Source: Puccinia triticina
Lineage: Eukaryota > Basidiomycota > Pucciniomycetes > Pucciniales > Pucciniaceae
Assembly (NCBI RefSeq): GCF_026914185.1
Contig: NC_070569.1
Location: 558,001 to 622,000 of the forward strand
DNA length: 64,000 nt
Direction of reading: 5' to 3'
Below are positions 23,696 through 35,030 of the stretch, piece by piece (position 1 is the first letter of the stretch; each line of letters begins with the position of its first letter). A program made the translations under genes and the position numbers. The notes below the pieces were generated by a model. It was not told where the DNA came from, did not search any database, and saw only the letters and a list, made by a program, of their open reading frames with translations.

Positions 23696-24475
23696 GACGC
23701 TGACGGTCAGTTGGAACGGCAAAGCCGCTGGGGGGTATTGACTGGCAAAGCCATGATTGTCGTCCTCCCAGCAATGGTCTTTTCTTAAAGATCACTGATT
23801 ACATCAACAACTCCTTTTCCTGCAGACCCGACATGGGGAAATACTGCGCAAAAAATGGGGTTGTCGACGTAATTAGGGATTTTTAATGCAAAGGGGGGCC
23901 AACGAGTTTAACCCCTCAAACTGCACAAGTGCAACAGCGGAGGGGGTGAGGACAAACTGCACACTGGAAGTACAGTGGCAGAGGACGCCTGGGGGATTAT
24001 CCGAACACAAGAGCACCCCCCCTTTTCGAACTTGTCAAAGTCCGCGTCCCTGCTGCGGCACTTTTGGCCGGTCGAGATGTGTAGCACTGCGATCTCTCCC
24101 GCAGGGAGAGGACTTGTGACTAAGCAAGAAATTTGGCTTGACAGGATCTCCAAGCTTTGGTGGTGGAGGATGTTTTTCCCTCATAACTTTATCACCACCA
24201 ACCTAGCTGCTTCTCAATTCTGATAGTTTGTTCCCCTGCATCTTGCCGTAATTTCCATCAACTCAAAATTTGAAAATCCATTTTCATGACATATGTATAA
24301 TTTTTTCAAAAGCTTGGATTGGCAGAATTGGTCGGTAAGTCATAAACCCATGACCTTACCGAAGCCTGTTTTTTTTTGATCAAACTCCTCTTTTTTTATA
24401 TCCGCTTCATATCGCTATTGATCACCGATCACTTCCCCCCATCTTTTCGCATACATCAACCTGTAAAGCATTCCC

Positions 24476-24870
24476 TCAACACCTCATCACGACAATGGAT
24501 CCGGATCCAACAAAAAAGAAAACCATCCGGTCGCAACGCCGAGAGCATCGAGAGGGTTTAAAACAAGGATGACAGGTTTCTTTGACTTTGCAAACAAGTG
24601 AACTTACATCTCCGAGATGCGAGATTTCCCACACCCGGTCCCAGCCATAACAAAAGTATGTTGTTGTCGGACTAGGCTCATCACGGCATCGACCTGGACG
24701 GTCTTGGGAGGCTTGTTTTCGGGGTAGCACGGCAAGCAGTCATCAATGATTGCATCACGGAGGTCAGCGTCGTCCATTTCAAGCAAATGTTTCGTTGGGT
24801 AATTTTCTTTGACGGTCCCTTTGTTTTCTTTTGTGTTTGTGACGGCATCTTTGCGGCCGTAAACGGTGGG
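24476..24870 (-). pseudogene. RecQ-like helicase fragment
   Basis: Minus strand: after a short basic N-terminus the frame reads LLEMDDADLRDAII, then VQVDAVMSLVRQQHTFVM and the Walker A motif AGTGCGKS, then RISEM. An intron (GTAAGTTC...CAAAG) leads to PVILVLNPLDALG. After that the match to the multicopy rust RecQ-like helicases, as I remember them, stops and unrelated residues run to a stop. The N-terminal Met-containing frame (MPSQTQKKTK) is out of register with the Walker A frame, so there is also a frameshift near 24790-24800. DEAH box and helicase C domains are absent. This is a truncated relic. Confidence 0.75.
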
Positions 24871-25589
24871 ACAACTGCTTCAAAGGGTTGAACTAGTCTC
24901 GGGTGGCTGTTGCGACTCAAAGAAGGCTCGTATCAACTTAACGGAAGACGGAGGATTTAATTGTTGTATCCTTTTTAATTTCCTTACTCCGCTGGCGATC
25001 CCTTCCGATCTCTTTAAGTTTAGTGAAATCAGTATGGCATTGATTGTGAATGCCAAGAGGTCCGAGCGAGCTTTTAATTGTCGTGAAAACAATACTGTTA
25101 AAGCTCAATCGGACCCAAGGATTGTATTTATTTCAAAAAATTATACTGTACATACAAAAAAAGATGAGAGAAAATGGAGGGGATGGAGTGATAGCCAGGA
25201 AGCCAGCGCTTCATGAAGGTAGGTTGGAATTTAGGGGGAAGTGGGGGTTGATTTTTGAAATAACATGCAAAGAAAACTACGGTTCCAAGTGAGATCCTGT
25301 CACGCGAGGCTCTGCTTGTTAGGCATAAGCCCCGCTTGCACTTCGTGCTCGCGGGCTTTGTTACGCTCGCCCCCTTTTATGCACCATCAACCAGCAGTGC
25401 CAAGCTCGCCTCAAGCCTTCCCCTTGGATCCCCCCGCATGTATCCTTGACAACAAAGCCTCCGCCACGCCGCCGCTGTCCATATTTTTTGACCCGCAAGG
25501 CATTAGCTACATCTCAGATCTTCTGGCCATCCTGGTCAACGCATCTGATGTGCGCTACTGGAAGCTGAAATCGACCGTAGAATTTGACC

Positions 25590-26331
25590 TGTTGGGGGCA
25601 TCGTGGCGCCACCGCCATGTTCCTTTGACACCACCGCCACTCCCGCCCTCACCAAGCCATCTCCTTCTAACAACAAGCCAACTGAAAAACAACGGTCGGT
25701 TTCGGACGGAGACGACGCAACCGGACCCCTTTGCCGCTCCGTTCTCCACCCCACCACGTCGAGGCGGGATCTTCTTTTCTCCCCCGAGGAGCTTGGACAC
25801 GTTTACCGCCAAGAGAACCCGATCCGAAGACCTGACTCGCACCATTCATCGTGTTCGACCAGGTTCGACCGAAGGACGAGACTGAGACCATGCTGAGCGC
25901 TCACAGCCACCTTCGCTTCTCGCGGGTGGTCAACCGCGGCGATATGTGTCTTGATCTCGAGTCAGTGTCTCCTTGCTTCTTCTTTCACACATCTCTATTT
26001 TCCATCCGGCGTTATACTAGCTGACCTCGAGCGCGTTCGCCCAGCTCGGCCGGATCTGCTATTTCCAAGGCCTGTAGAATCTCAGTCTCCGCTCAAACCA
26101 GCTCACCGAACTTGCGTCCGAGATCGGCAATCTGCGGAGCTTGAGGGTCCTCAAGCTGGCGTACAACCGGCTCGAGTTCCTGCCCGCCTCGATCCTCCAA
26201 CTCGTCGATTGCAAGCTGTTCCTGAACGGAAATCCCTGGCTCAAGCCCCCCTCTCCATCCGTCCCCCCTCTCGTCGCCACCTCTTTTGTCCCGAACATGA
26301 TGATGATGGCGGACGACCGCCAGTTCTGACT
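25590..26331 (+). pseudogene. Leucine-rich-repeat protein, possibly broken
   Basis: The clear part is 26078-26328: NLSLRSNQLTELASEIG, NLRSLRVLKLAYNRL and EFLPASILQL, then LFLNGNPWLKPP and a stop at 26329. That is two LRR units with the LxxLxxLxLxxNxL spacing and a capping GNPW. Upstream pieces are GDMCLDLE (about 25940-25963) and, after a possible intron, SAFAQLGRICYFQ (26018-26068). A TAG at 26075 lies directly before NLSLRS. It is either a CAG-to-TAG nonsense change or part of a splice acceptor. The Pro/Ser-rich region 25590-25900 may be the N-terminus. LRRs bind protein partners; the role here is unknown. Its 3' end overlaps, in another frame, the start of the Nudix gene. Confidence 0.6.
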
Positions 26332-27544
26332 TTCCCCAAAAAACGTCGAGCGGCGGTGATGGTGCGTGAGCCGGATTCTGTCCATCGTAATACAAATATT
26401 TAACTTGATACTCACCTCCACCGTTTTTTGTCGCCCAGGTCGGATTGTTCGCCAGTCGCCAAGGCCATCTCAATGTCTTGCTAACTTGGAGGAGCAAAAC
26501 TATGCGGACGTACGTACGCTAATATGTCTCTTGAAAGGAAGATACATGCACTGTAGCCGACAGGTTGTTTTGGATTCGATACCAATCACATAAGGCTGGC
26601 GAAACAGCCCTACCAGGAGGAAAGATGGAACCACAAGACTTGTCACTCGAAGATACCGCTCGCCGCGAAGCACACGAAGAATGTGGGATCACCCTCAACC
26701 GGCATAAAGTCCGAAAATTGGCCACCTTATCATCCTTTCTAACTCGCGGAAACCTCATTGTCACCCCCATCGTATTTTTCATTGCCGATCAAACTTTAAT
26801 GGTAAGAAACATCTCATCTTCACTTCTTACACTCCCGATTTCTAATCTTCACATAATCGTTAATCGATCTTTTCCCCCTCTCTCTCAGCCATTTCTGGAG
26901 TTTAGATAAAAGTAACAAAATACGAACGCATCCTCTTCCTTTTTTCCCTAAAAACCCCTACATTATTGCTTAGCCTCGACTCAATGCCGAGGAAGTGGAT
27001 GTATTGTTCTTGCACCCTTTGGAGGATTTCCTAACAGGTGATTACCACACAATCCCAAGGAACCATGTTTCTTTGCATACTTTTCCACTCTTCATCATCG
27101 ATTACTGATTGGGGGTGGTCTCTGCTTTTCTTCAAGGTCCAACATCTCGTTCATTCAACACTGATTGATTTTCAACCCACTTACCCTACCAATTGTTTGA
27201 GTTTCCCAGTAAACATTCCCCCATCGTTGGATTCACTGCGTCAGTACTCTAGAGAATCAATTTTGAAAACCTTCAAGACGCTATTGAGGATGAATTTATA
27301 TCAGAGACCATCCGGCCCTGCTTTCTAATCACGGCAAAAGCTGCATCATGGAAATTTGGATGACAAAAGATCTGAAAATGTGAAGGAGGTTTTGTTGCTA
27401 ACAGAATGATACTTTTTTCACAGGGACGTTCTGATTGAAGTGGCAGTTCTAGGATACGGACGTGAGCCGGAATTTGAAAGGAAAGCAGCCGGTCAATTGT
27501 CTATGTCAGAAATCATCACGAGCGCTCTGAGAGAAGCGCCCTAA
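26328..27544 (+). pseudogene. Nudix hydrolase, CoA-diphosphatase (Pcd1/NUDT7-8) type, one nonsense codon
   Basis: Exons join in frame: up to 26361 (FPKKRRAAVM), 26439-26509 (VGLFASRQGHLNVLLTWRSK), 26564-26801, 26974-27037, 27137-27239 and 27424-27544. The third carries AGETALPGGKMEPQD then ARREAHEECGI, the Nudix box with its LPGGK lead-in typical of CoA diphosphatases. The fourth reads NAEEVDVLFLHPLEDFL. The last two give PIVGFTA joined to DVLIEVAVLGYG. Such enzymes hydrolyse CoA, often oxidised CoA, in peroxisomes or mitochondria. A TGA at 27166 interrupts the fifth exon and would be CGA before a C-to-T change. No good start Met is visible: the first exon runs in a frame overlapping the LRR gene, so a fusion or exon capture is possible. 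Confidence 0.75.
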
Positions 27545-27903
27545 TTCCAATCAGATAAACAAGCTCACCACGTCGCTAAACATGATATCTTGGAAGACGG
27601 TCCAAGAAGCCCTTTGGCTTGACTCGGGTATGCTCTAAAGCTTTTGCCAAACGTCCTCATCTCTGAAACGTTTTCTTCCCTCCGAAAATTTGTAGGGGCA
27701 AAACTGTAGCTTTTGCTCCTACGGCTGTTGCCATTGAATTGGTTGGCTTGTACTTTTTTTCCTCAAAACTGATTTCCCCTAATGTCTACTGTTTATTCAT
27801 CATGTTCCAATTTATCAACCTTAATATTTGTTGTTTTGTCAGGCCAGTGAGCAGCATTTTAGAATAATGAATTCACCATCTCAGACAGTCCACCAGAGGA
27901 CAG

Positions 27904-29152
27904 ATGATTTTGTTGAGTCTTGATTTCAGACAGCAAGAACAATTCGCGCAGTCTCCCGTTGGATTTGGTTTTCAATCTCCGCTACTGAGCGCCGTTGGCT
28001 CCCAGGCTGGCTCGGTGTACGAGTCCTATAATATCAACCATCTATCCAAGCTGACGGCCGCACTCCAGCAGCCAAGTTTCTGTCCTCCCATCTTCTCAGT
28101 TCAGGTCGATGCACCTGGAAATGAAGTACAAAGTTCCGGGCAAGATTTCTTCACTAATGATCCGACTTATTTCGATCTCCACCAGCACCAGTCACAGATT
28201 TCTTCTGAGGCCATGAACTTACAGGGATCTTCCAACAATCTATACGACCCCATTAATGTCCCCTATCTCTTCAGCTCTCAACCTGAGCAGACTTTTCAAT
28301 CCACATGAGCCATCACCCACTTCGACTCTTTCAATAACCCAGATCCCAGTTTGGAGGATGATCAGTCTCCCTCCAACTCAACTGCACAAGCTCATGGGGA
28401 TAACTTCAGCAAATCCCGCATGAGCTCCGTAGGGCCACCTACCTCGCTGGAATTCAATACCTACGACCTCATGTCCTCCTATAACCCCGCCGACTCGGTC
28501 CAGGATGAGACCTTCGCGCAAATCCAGCCACAGGAGGGTGGTCGCCGCTCTTTCCAGGACAAGAATCACAAACATCTATCTCTCCAATCACTCGAGGGCT
28601 CCCAGAACATTCAGGACACCTTCCGGAACAGCGGCTCTGGGACATACTCCGGCCCTTTGACGGCTGGATCCATGTGGACAACTGCTGGCAATGCAAGCAC
28701 GCCCATGTTGACCGCCGACTACCAGCAATTGTTACTTCGCCCCGCCCGCCAGGACGCTTGTCCCAGTCAACGATAAGTTGCCGTCACCGCTGCCCAGCTT
28801 GCTCGAAACCTGTATCCGGAAGATGTGCATAACCAAGGATCTCGAGGGCAAAGAGGAGAGCCTGATTGGGGACGACGACGGCCTCCAACACGCCTACTTC
28901 TCCAGGCCGTCTTCGCCCACTCATGACTCCCACACCCCTCGCAATCAGGCTCCGGATCCGGCAGCGCTCCTGCCCGTCCAGCTCCAGAAGATCCTCGCAG
29001 ACCCGGGCGCATACTCCTATCGCTGCGACTTGTGCATCTCCAGACTGGCCTTGAAGCCCGGTGCGCTTCCCCAGACCCGGCCCCATCCAAGACACGCTTT
29101 CCAGTTCGGAGCCATCAACCAACACGCCGGCCTCGTGCCCCTCAATGAGTGA
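27904..29152 (+). pseudogene. Unrecognised Ser/Gln-rich gene, decayed
   Basis: Protein-like composition runs through three segments: 27904-28305, 28309-28772 and 28775-29152. The first two are in the same frame, separated by a TGA at 28306 that could derive from CGA; a one-base frameshift near 28750-28775 joins the second to LPSPLPSLLETCI. The product would be low-complexity, rich in Ser, Gln, Pro and Asn. Near the C-terminus is a short region LPVQLQKILADPGAYSYRC with two close Cys residues (RCDLC). This resembles regulatory or scaffold proteins only in composition. I do not recognise a family. Confidence 0.45.
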
Positions 29153-29159
29153 ATTGTCT

Positions 29160-30680
29160 TGAACCGTGCTGCTACCCTTTTCCAGCCATCAAACCGCTTG
29201 CTTTATCTCCGCACCAGCCAATCTCAACATGGTGATTACGGCGCCTTCGGCATCGCTCTCAATGCTCTCATGAGCGGAAGACCCGCAGATTGGGCCAATG
29301 CTTACTCAAAACCTTCACGACACTCGTGAGTCCAGAGCTTGCAATTGAAAGGCCGGGCCAATTGATCTGAGAGCACTGTTTCTTCGCGCAAATGTTGTCC
29401 AATTTTAGAAGATGGTGGCCGAGCCCCCTCTCCAGGTACGCATGCTCATCTTCATTAGGAAAAAACCCATCTTGAACTGACATTGGATCAAATTGTTAGA
29501 TGTATGTGTGCCAGAGAGGCCTTGCAACCAGATGCACTGGCAGAGGTCTCTCCGGCCCCGAAGCACGTGGTCCCATCTTGAGCAGTCTACCACAAACGGT
29601 CGGTGCCGTTGGCTTGTTGCTTGGTGGGCTTGTATGCATTCTTGAACTATAGATGATCATAACTGGAAAATAGTTACAAATCTCAAACATTATCTTATGA
29701 ATCTCAAACAGTATACACTTTTAACAACCAATTTTGAACAGCTAAACCCTTGATATCTTTCTAACAAAATGTTGATTGTTTCCTTTTAGGTATATACTTG
29801 TCCTGTGAATCTTTGATTGATTTTCTGTGATTTGTAGTGTTGATCAATTAGCCATTTGATCCATTTTTGATTTTTCCTCTTTTTGGATGTGACTTTTGAT
29901 CATTTCAAATTACAAAAAATTCACTTTTTCCAGCCAAGTTTGGATATTTTTAGTCAATTTGCTCCCCGAATTTTTCTGTACTGCTTAACTCGTAAGCCAA
30001 ACCAATGAATCATCATGAGCAGATTTGAACTCAACAAAGCCCCTCTCTGCAGTGGGCATGTGATCTTCCCAAGCAAGCCCATGACAGCCCTTGGCAGGAG
30101 GTAATCGCACTCTACAACACAGGTCTGTTACATTTACCCATGACTTTAACATATCATAAAATAAAATAAAATAAGATAGTTAGCTAATGGTAGACTTGAG
30201 GGATAAAAGAACACCCTTGACAACAGCAGTTACAGGTTGGTTTCTTCAAACATAGCCTGAAACACATTGTAAGGTATTGTGAAGTACTGTAGGATTGATG
30301 ATTTTTTTTATCTTATGACTGCAGGAGAAGAAATGAATTATAAGTGATATGCTGCAGGATTAGAAGGAAAATGACTGCTAACATGTATGAACAATGTTTT
30401 ACACACCCAAACAGTCCAAAACTCTCAGTAATTCTTCAATTTTGCATATTATTTGAGCTGTTAAACTATTGGCAATGATGTTTTTTCACCAGAGAATGAA
30501 ATTTAAGGGGCAGGCGGAGGGCTCATTGGGAAAATGACAGCCAACTGGATAATTTTTTGCATAAAAAAGCAAATGATATGGGGAAAAAAAAATCATCAAT
30601 TGTGCTGATTCAAGAGATATTATTGATTTTCCAGTGGTTTTGCCAATTGGATACCGGTGCAGCAAGACAACCAGTTTTCT
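29160..30680. other. Intergenic, A/T-rich, no gene seen
   Basis: A short AATAA/AAATA run lies at 30157-30175, with otherwise low-complexity A/T-rich sequence. No coding or repeat structure is supported apart from the GC-rich motif at 30685 described separately. Confidence 0.45.
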
Positions 30681-32129
30681 TGAGCTCCGCAGCGGCGCAG
30701 CCGCCTTGGCCTCTAGTAAATCTATTAAAACAGTCAAAAACAACTTACATTAAAAAAAATACAAATAGGGGGTTACTAAACGTACCCGGGTATTTCTGTG
30801 TTTGTACCCGGTTTTTGCGTACCCCCTTTTCTGCGTGCGTACCCGGTTTTTTTCTATTCATTTCTACGCGACGCAAATAGGCTTAAAATTCATATGGAAT
30901 CCTGAAAAGAATTATTATGCATTCAAAATTTGAAAAAAGCAACTTTAAATGAATTAATTAATTTTTTGCATACCCCCTTTTCCCAAGTGTGTACTAAGGG
31001 AATATCTTTTTTGTTACATTCACAAGGGTTCCAAAAAATTGAGGGAACAATTAAACATGCATTTGAAGCTTCCTTTGAAATTTTTGAGACAAAAAAATGG
31101 GTACGTGGCGGGTATGTGGTGTGCTTAGTAGAAAAATGACTGCTACATGTGTAACTTTTTTGCTACACATTTAAAGAGTCTAAAAATTTCAGAATTGTTT
31201 CTATGGTGTATATTCTGTGCGCTATTAAATTTATAGCAATGGGGTAAACGCCAAACATGAGATATAGGGAGGCCGGGCAGCCTTAATAGGATCAATCTGG
31301 CTAATTATTGAATATTGTTTTTGATAAATTTCCCAGAAGTCTAAGGACTTAAGAGGTTATATAATGATGCATATTCTCTGCGCTCTGAAACTTTTGGAAA
31401 TATTGCTACCTCAGAACATGAAATATAAGGGGTGTGTGGTAGTCATATTGCCTTACTGCGCACCCCTTATATCTGATGTTCTGAGGTACCAATATTGCCA
31501 AAAGTTTCAGAGCGTAGAGAATATGCATCATTAAATTACCCCTGCAGTCCTTAGACTTCTGGTGAATTTATCAAAAAAAATATTCAATTAGCCAGATCGT
31601 TCCTATTCGGGCTGCCCGGCCCCCCTATATCTCATGTTTGGTGTTTACCCCATTTCTATAAATTTGATAGCGCACAGAATATACACCATAGAAACGATTC
31701 TGAAATTTTTAGACTCTTTAAATGTGTAACAAAAAAGTTATACATGTAGCAGTCATTTTTCTACCAAGCACACCACATACCCGCCACGTACCTATTTTTT
31801 TCTCTCAAAAATTTTAAAGGAAGCTTCAAATGCATGTTTAAATGTTCCCTCAATTCTTTGGAACCCTGGTACATGTAACAAAAAAGATATTCGCTTAGTA
31901 CACACTTGGGAAAAGGGGGTATGCAAAAAATCAATTAAATCAACGGGTTTACTTCGCGCACGGAGGGAAACTCGTTGCGCACGGGAATTTCCGTTGACTC
32001 GACGTCACGTGACGTCGGGCCCCCCTCCGTGCGCGCCACCAGCTTCCCTCAAAAAACCATTTGCACACGGGGGTGCCGTGCGGTGACAGGTGGCCGGGGT
32101 GAAGCACTCCGGCCATCCGGAGGAAACAA

Positions 32130-32320
32130 AACCCTTGATGACCGGTCATCGAGAGGGTATATCACATCTCTCTCGATGACCAGCATTCCGGTCATCGGGA
32201 GGCTACATCCCTCTCGATGACCGGCATTCCGGTCATCGGGAGGCTACATCCCTCTCGATGACCGGTACAGACCGGTCATCGGGAGGCTGCATCCCTCTCG
32301 ATGACCGGCATAGACCGGTG
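32130..32320. repeat. Subterminal hairpin repeats GATGACCGGT, left set
   Basis: Several ~48-bp units contain GATGACCGG, a short spacer, CCGGTCAT, a GGGAGG/GAGAGG box and CATCCCTCTC. Each unit is palindromic. They lie directly inside the left TIR of the 2-kb element. Confidence 0.88.
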
Positions 32321-33339
32321 TGGAACTACTCTTTGGGATGAATAGAGCTGGAGAGGGAATGGTGCTTTAATGGGCTGCCTCTCTGGGAACAAGAAAAAGA
32401 TATAAGAGTGTGGACTCTTATGGAAAGGTGTGGCTATAGAGGATTCTTGAGGTATGTCTTGAGGGTTACTTTTCTACTAATCTAATATTTTGTACACAGA
32501 TAACAAGCTTGTCCAATCTGATTTATTGGCATAAGCAAGGCTAATGATAGGTGACCAGTGATCTGAATTACTTTGACAGGATCTGATGGGGAACAAATGA
32601 AGAGGAAAACAACCCAGTTTATATACACAAGAAAGAGGAGCCATGAGGAAACAAGGATAACCAGAAGGGAAGCATAGAATATTCTACTTCTATAGGATGA
32701 AACAGCCATGTGGTCAGAGTAGTGGGTCAAGGAGTCACATGATGGTGTAATAGTGGGTGGGGATGATGCCATCTTCTGGGGGCTATGGTTCAATCTTCCT
32801 AGTTAGAGGAGGGGATATGTGAGACATAACAGGGGTAGAATATTCTATGATCTAAGATAGGAGTAGTTAGGCGTTTCAGGAAGTGTTTCAGGAAGAAGTC
32901 ATCTAGGGATTGAAGATAGGAGGAGTTAGGTGTTTCAGGAAGCGTTTCAGGAAGCGTTTCAGGAAGTGTTTCAGGGAGAAATAATCTAGGTGGGGTTTGG
33001 GGCTATGTCTAGTATAATGTGTATCATGTTGGGTTTGGAGGGTGAAGGGTTTCAAGGTTGCTTATACATCTTTGAGCACATGGTTCTAAGGAAACACTAG
33101 AAGAAGGGGGTAACATGTGATCTGGGTAGATGTTTGAGACTAGGGAGAGGGTTTATCCAAGAGAGGGGGAGTGTGGGAAGAGGGAATACTATTATCCAGG
33201 GTATGACCATTGAGTGGGGATGTTGAGGACCTTGGGCTTTGCTGACAAGGGGGCCAGAGGTATGGGATTTAGTCTTGAGGTGTGACAGCCTTGTGATTGA
33301 TGATTTGCTGGTTTTCTGGGTAGATCAGGATTGGCTTAC

Positions 33340-33770
33340 CACACCGGTCATCAATAGGCTACATCCCTCTCGGTGACCGGAATAGAACGGTCACCAGGAG
33401 GTTACATCCCTCCCGATGACCGGAGTAGACCGGTCACCGAGAGGATACATCTCTCTCAATGACCGGCATTCTGGTCATCGAGAGAACACATCCCTCTCAA
33501 TGACTGGCATAGACCGGTCATCGAGAGGGATGTGTCCCCTCGATGACCGGTACAGACCGTTCATCGAGGGGGATGTGTCCTCTCGATGACCAGAATGCCA
33601 GTCATCTAGAGAGATGTGTCTTGATGACCGGTCTATTCCGGTCATCGAGAGAGATGTGATATACCCTCTCGATGACCGGTCTATTCCGGTCATCGAGAGA
33701 GATGTGATATACCCTCTCAATGACCGGCTATTCCGGTCATCAAGAGGAATGTAGTCTCTCGATGACCGGT
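33340..33770. repeat. Subterminal hairpin repeats GATGACCGGT, right set
   Basis: About eight to nine palindromic units of the same type as 32130-32320 continue into the right TIR. Copy number differs between the two ends, as expected of an expanding minisatellite. Confidence 0.88.
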
Positions 33771-34206
33771 CATCAAGGGTTTTGTTTCCTCCGGATGGCC
33801 GGAGTGCTTCACCCCGGCCACCTGTCACCGCACGGCACCCCCGTGTGCGGATGGTTTTTTGAGGGAAGCTGGTGGCGCGCACGGAGGGGGGCCCGATGTC
33901 ACGTGACGTCGAGTCAACGGAAATTCCCGTGCGCAACGAGTTTCCCTCCGTGCGCGAAGTAAACCCGTAAATCAATTAAAGTTGCTTTTTTGGAATTTTG
34001 AATGTACCATAATTCTTTTCAGGATTTTAGATGAACTAGAGGCCAAGGCGGCTACGCCGCTGGAGATTTGAGGGCAAGTTTTGAATTTTCCAGCTCACCA
34101 CCTTCTAGCTAAAATCACCCACAATCACATCCCACCAAATCAGAGGACATCCTGGATATTACATTTCTCTCCTTGCTTCTGATTTATCATTTGTAACCCA
34201 GGTGCT

Positions 34207-35030
34207 ACCCCAGTGACAGTGTGAGCCTGAGTCTCTTATGTGACAGCAGGACACAAGAAAAAGGGGGACACTGATTGAATTCCTTGGGATAAAGAAATAC
34301 AAGCAGTGGAGAGAAGAGGAATAGAAGAGAGAAACTGAGAAGAGAGAAACTTGATCTGTTTGAATTATGATTTAATATGGGCCAAGCTCTACCTGGAAAA
34401 GTAGGCTGCCAACTGTGCTAGAGATGCAACAGTCTCCACTCACACCAAGGAAACGGTGGTGGGATTCAGAAGTAGGTTGACTACTCTGCTCTGGTTTTAA
34501 AGGTCTTAACAAGAGATAACCTGTGGATCTTTTGGAGCAGAAGAGAGAAACAAAAGCAGGGAGAGAGCAGTCAAGAGCAACAGAGTTTCCTCTGAGATAA
34601 ACAAGGTCAGTAGAAGAGGGTACTTACTGTCAATATCCTGTGGTGATACTGGGAGTGAAGTGGCCTCTGGTTAGTGATCCTGGGTGTCTCTGGGGTATGG
34701 TTCTGGTGTGCTGAAGTCTGTAGATCCTCCTCAGGCTGTGGGGGATCCTGACTTCGAAAATTTTCAGAGTTTTCTTACATAATTACATATGTACAAGTGG
34801 TTGGCGCGCCTGGTAGCGCTGCCACGTCACAACTGCGCATGCGCGCCATAACTCAAGGACTCAGGGAAGGAGTAGAGTTATAAAGAAGTGAAAAGTTGTA
34901 ACTAGGGTTAAAATTGCATGGGAAAACAGAATATGAAGTCAAAACAAGGTTATCTCTTAAGATGAAAAAGATATGAAGTAATTCATATGTAAAAAGGTAG
35001 AAAAGGCAGCTTTTAGGTCAGCTGTGTTGA
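34207..35030 (-). mobile_element. Inverted copy of retroelement block 18376-19090
   Basis: The reverse complement shares GTCAGCCTTAGAGTCAACAC, AGCTGACCTAAA, GGATATTGACAGTAAGTA, GAAACTCTGTTGCTCTTGA, CTGAATCCCACCA and TTTATCCCAAG with 18376-19090. It sits inside the 7-kb TIR element. Confidence 0.7.

Larger units (their letters stand above)
31944..33967. mobile_element. 2,024-bp TIR element with 8-bp TSD, nested in the foldback
   Basis: The ends are CGGGTTTACTTCGCGCACGG and its complement, and the terminal inverted repeats extend about 205 bp with few mismatches (31944-32150 and 33762-33967). The TIR includes the palindrome CGTCACGTGACG. Perfect 8-bp duplications TAAATCAA flank it (31936-31943 and 33968-33975). 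The interior (about 32330-33340) has no transposase. It interrupts the right arm of the foldback, so it inserted later. The superfamily is uncertain; 8-bp TSDs occur in hAT, P, Merlin and KDZ-type elements. Confidence 0.92.
30900..34022. repeat. Large foldback palindrome (arms ~530 bp)
   Basis: The left arm 30900-31434 is mirrored by 31460-31943, continuing at 33976-34022 after the nested 2-kb element. Landmarks occur in mirrored order: CCTGAAAAGAATTA, AAAAGCAACTTTAA, TACCCCCTTTTCCCAAGTGTG, GCAGTCATTTTTCTAC, TCAGAATTGTTTC, and TCTCATGTTTGG near the centre. Identity is high, with scattered indels. The centre lies near 31447. A hairpin RNA or cruciform would be possible. Confidence 0.88.
30685..34065. 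repeat. ~31-bp inverted GC-rich motif pair
   Basis: The sequence at 30685-30717, with core GCCGCCTTGGCCTCTAGT, recurs in reverse orientation at 34035-34065 (CTAGAGGCCAAGGCGGC). The left motif lies outside the 7-kb TIR element and the right one inside it, so simple nesting does not explain the pair. It may be a terminal motif of a further element family. Confidence 0.7.

Noticed and set aside
25265..25885. 206-aa Pro/Ser-rich ORF as an independent gene
   Set aside because: The start lies in repeat-like sequence; the protein-like part is better seen as a possible N-terminal region of the LRR gene, and two frames overlap here.
33475..33975. 166-aa minus-strand ORF with repeated DRSSRGYI words
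   Set aside because: It is produced by the GATGACCGGT hairpin repeats and the TIR of the 2-kb element.
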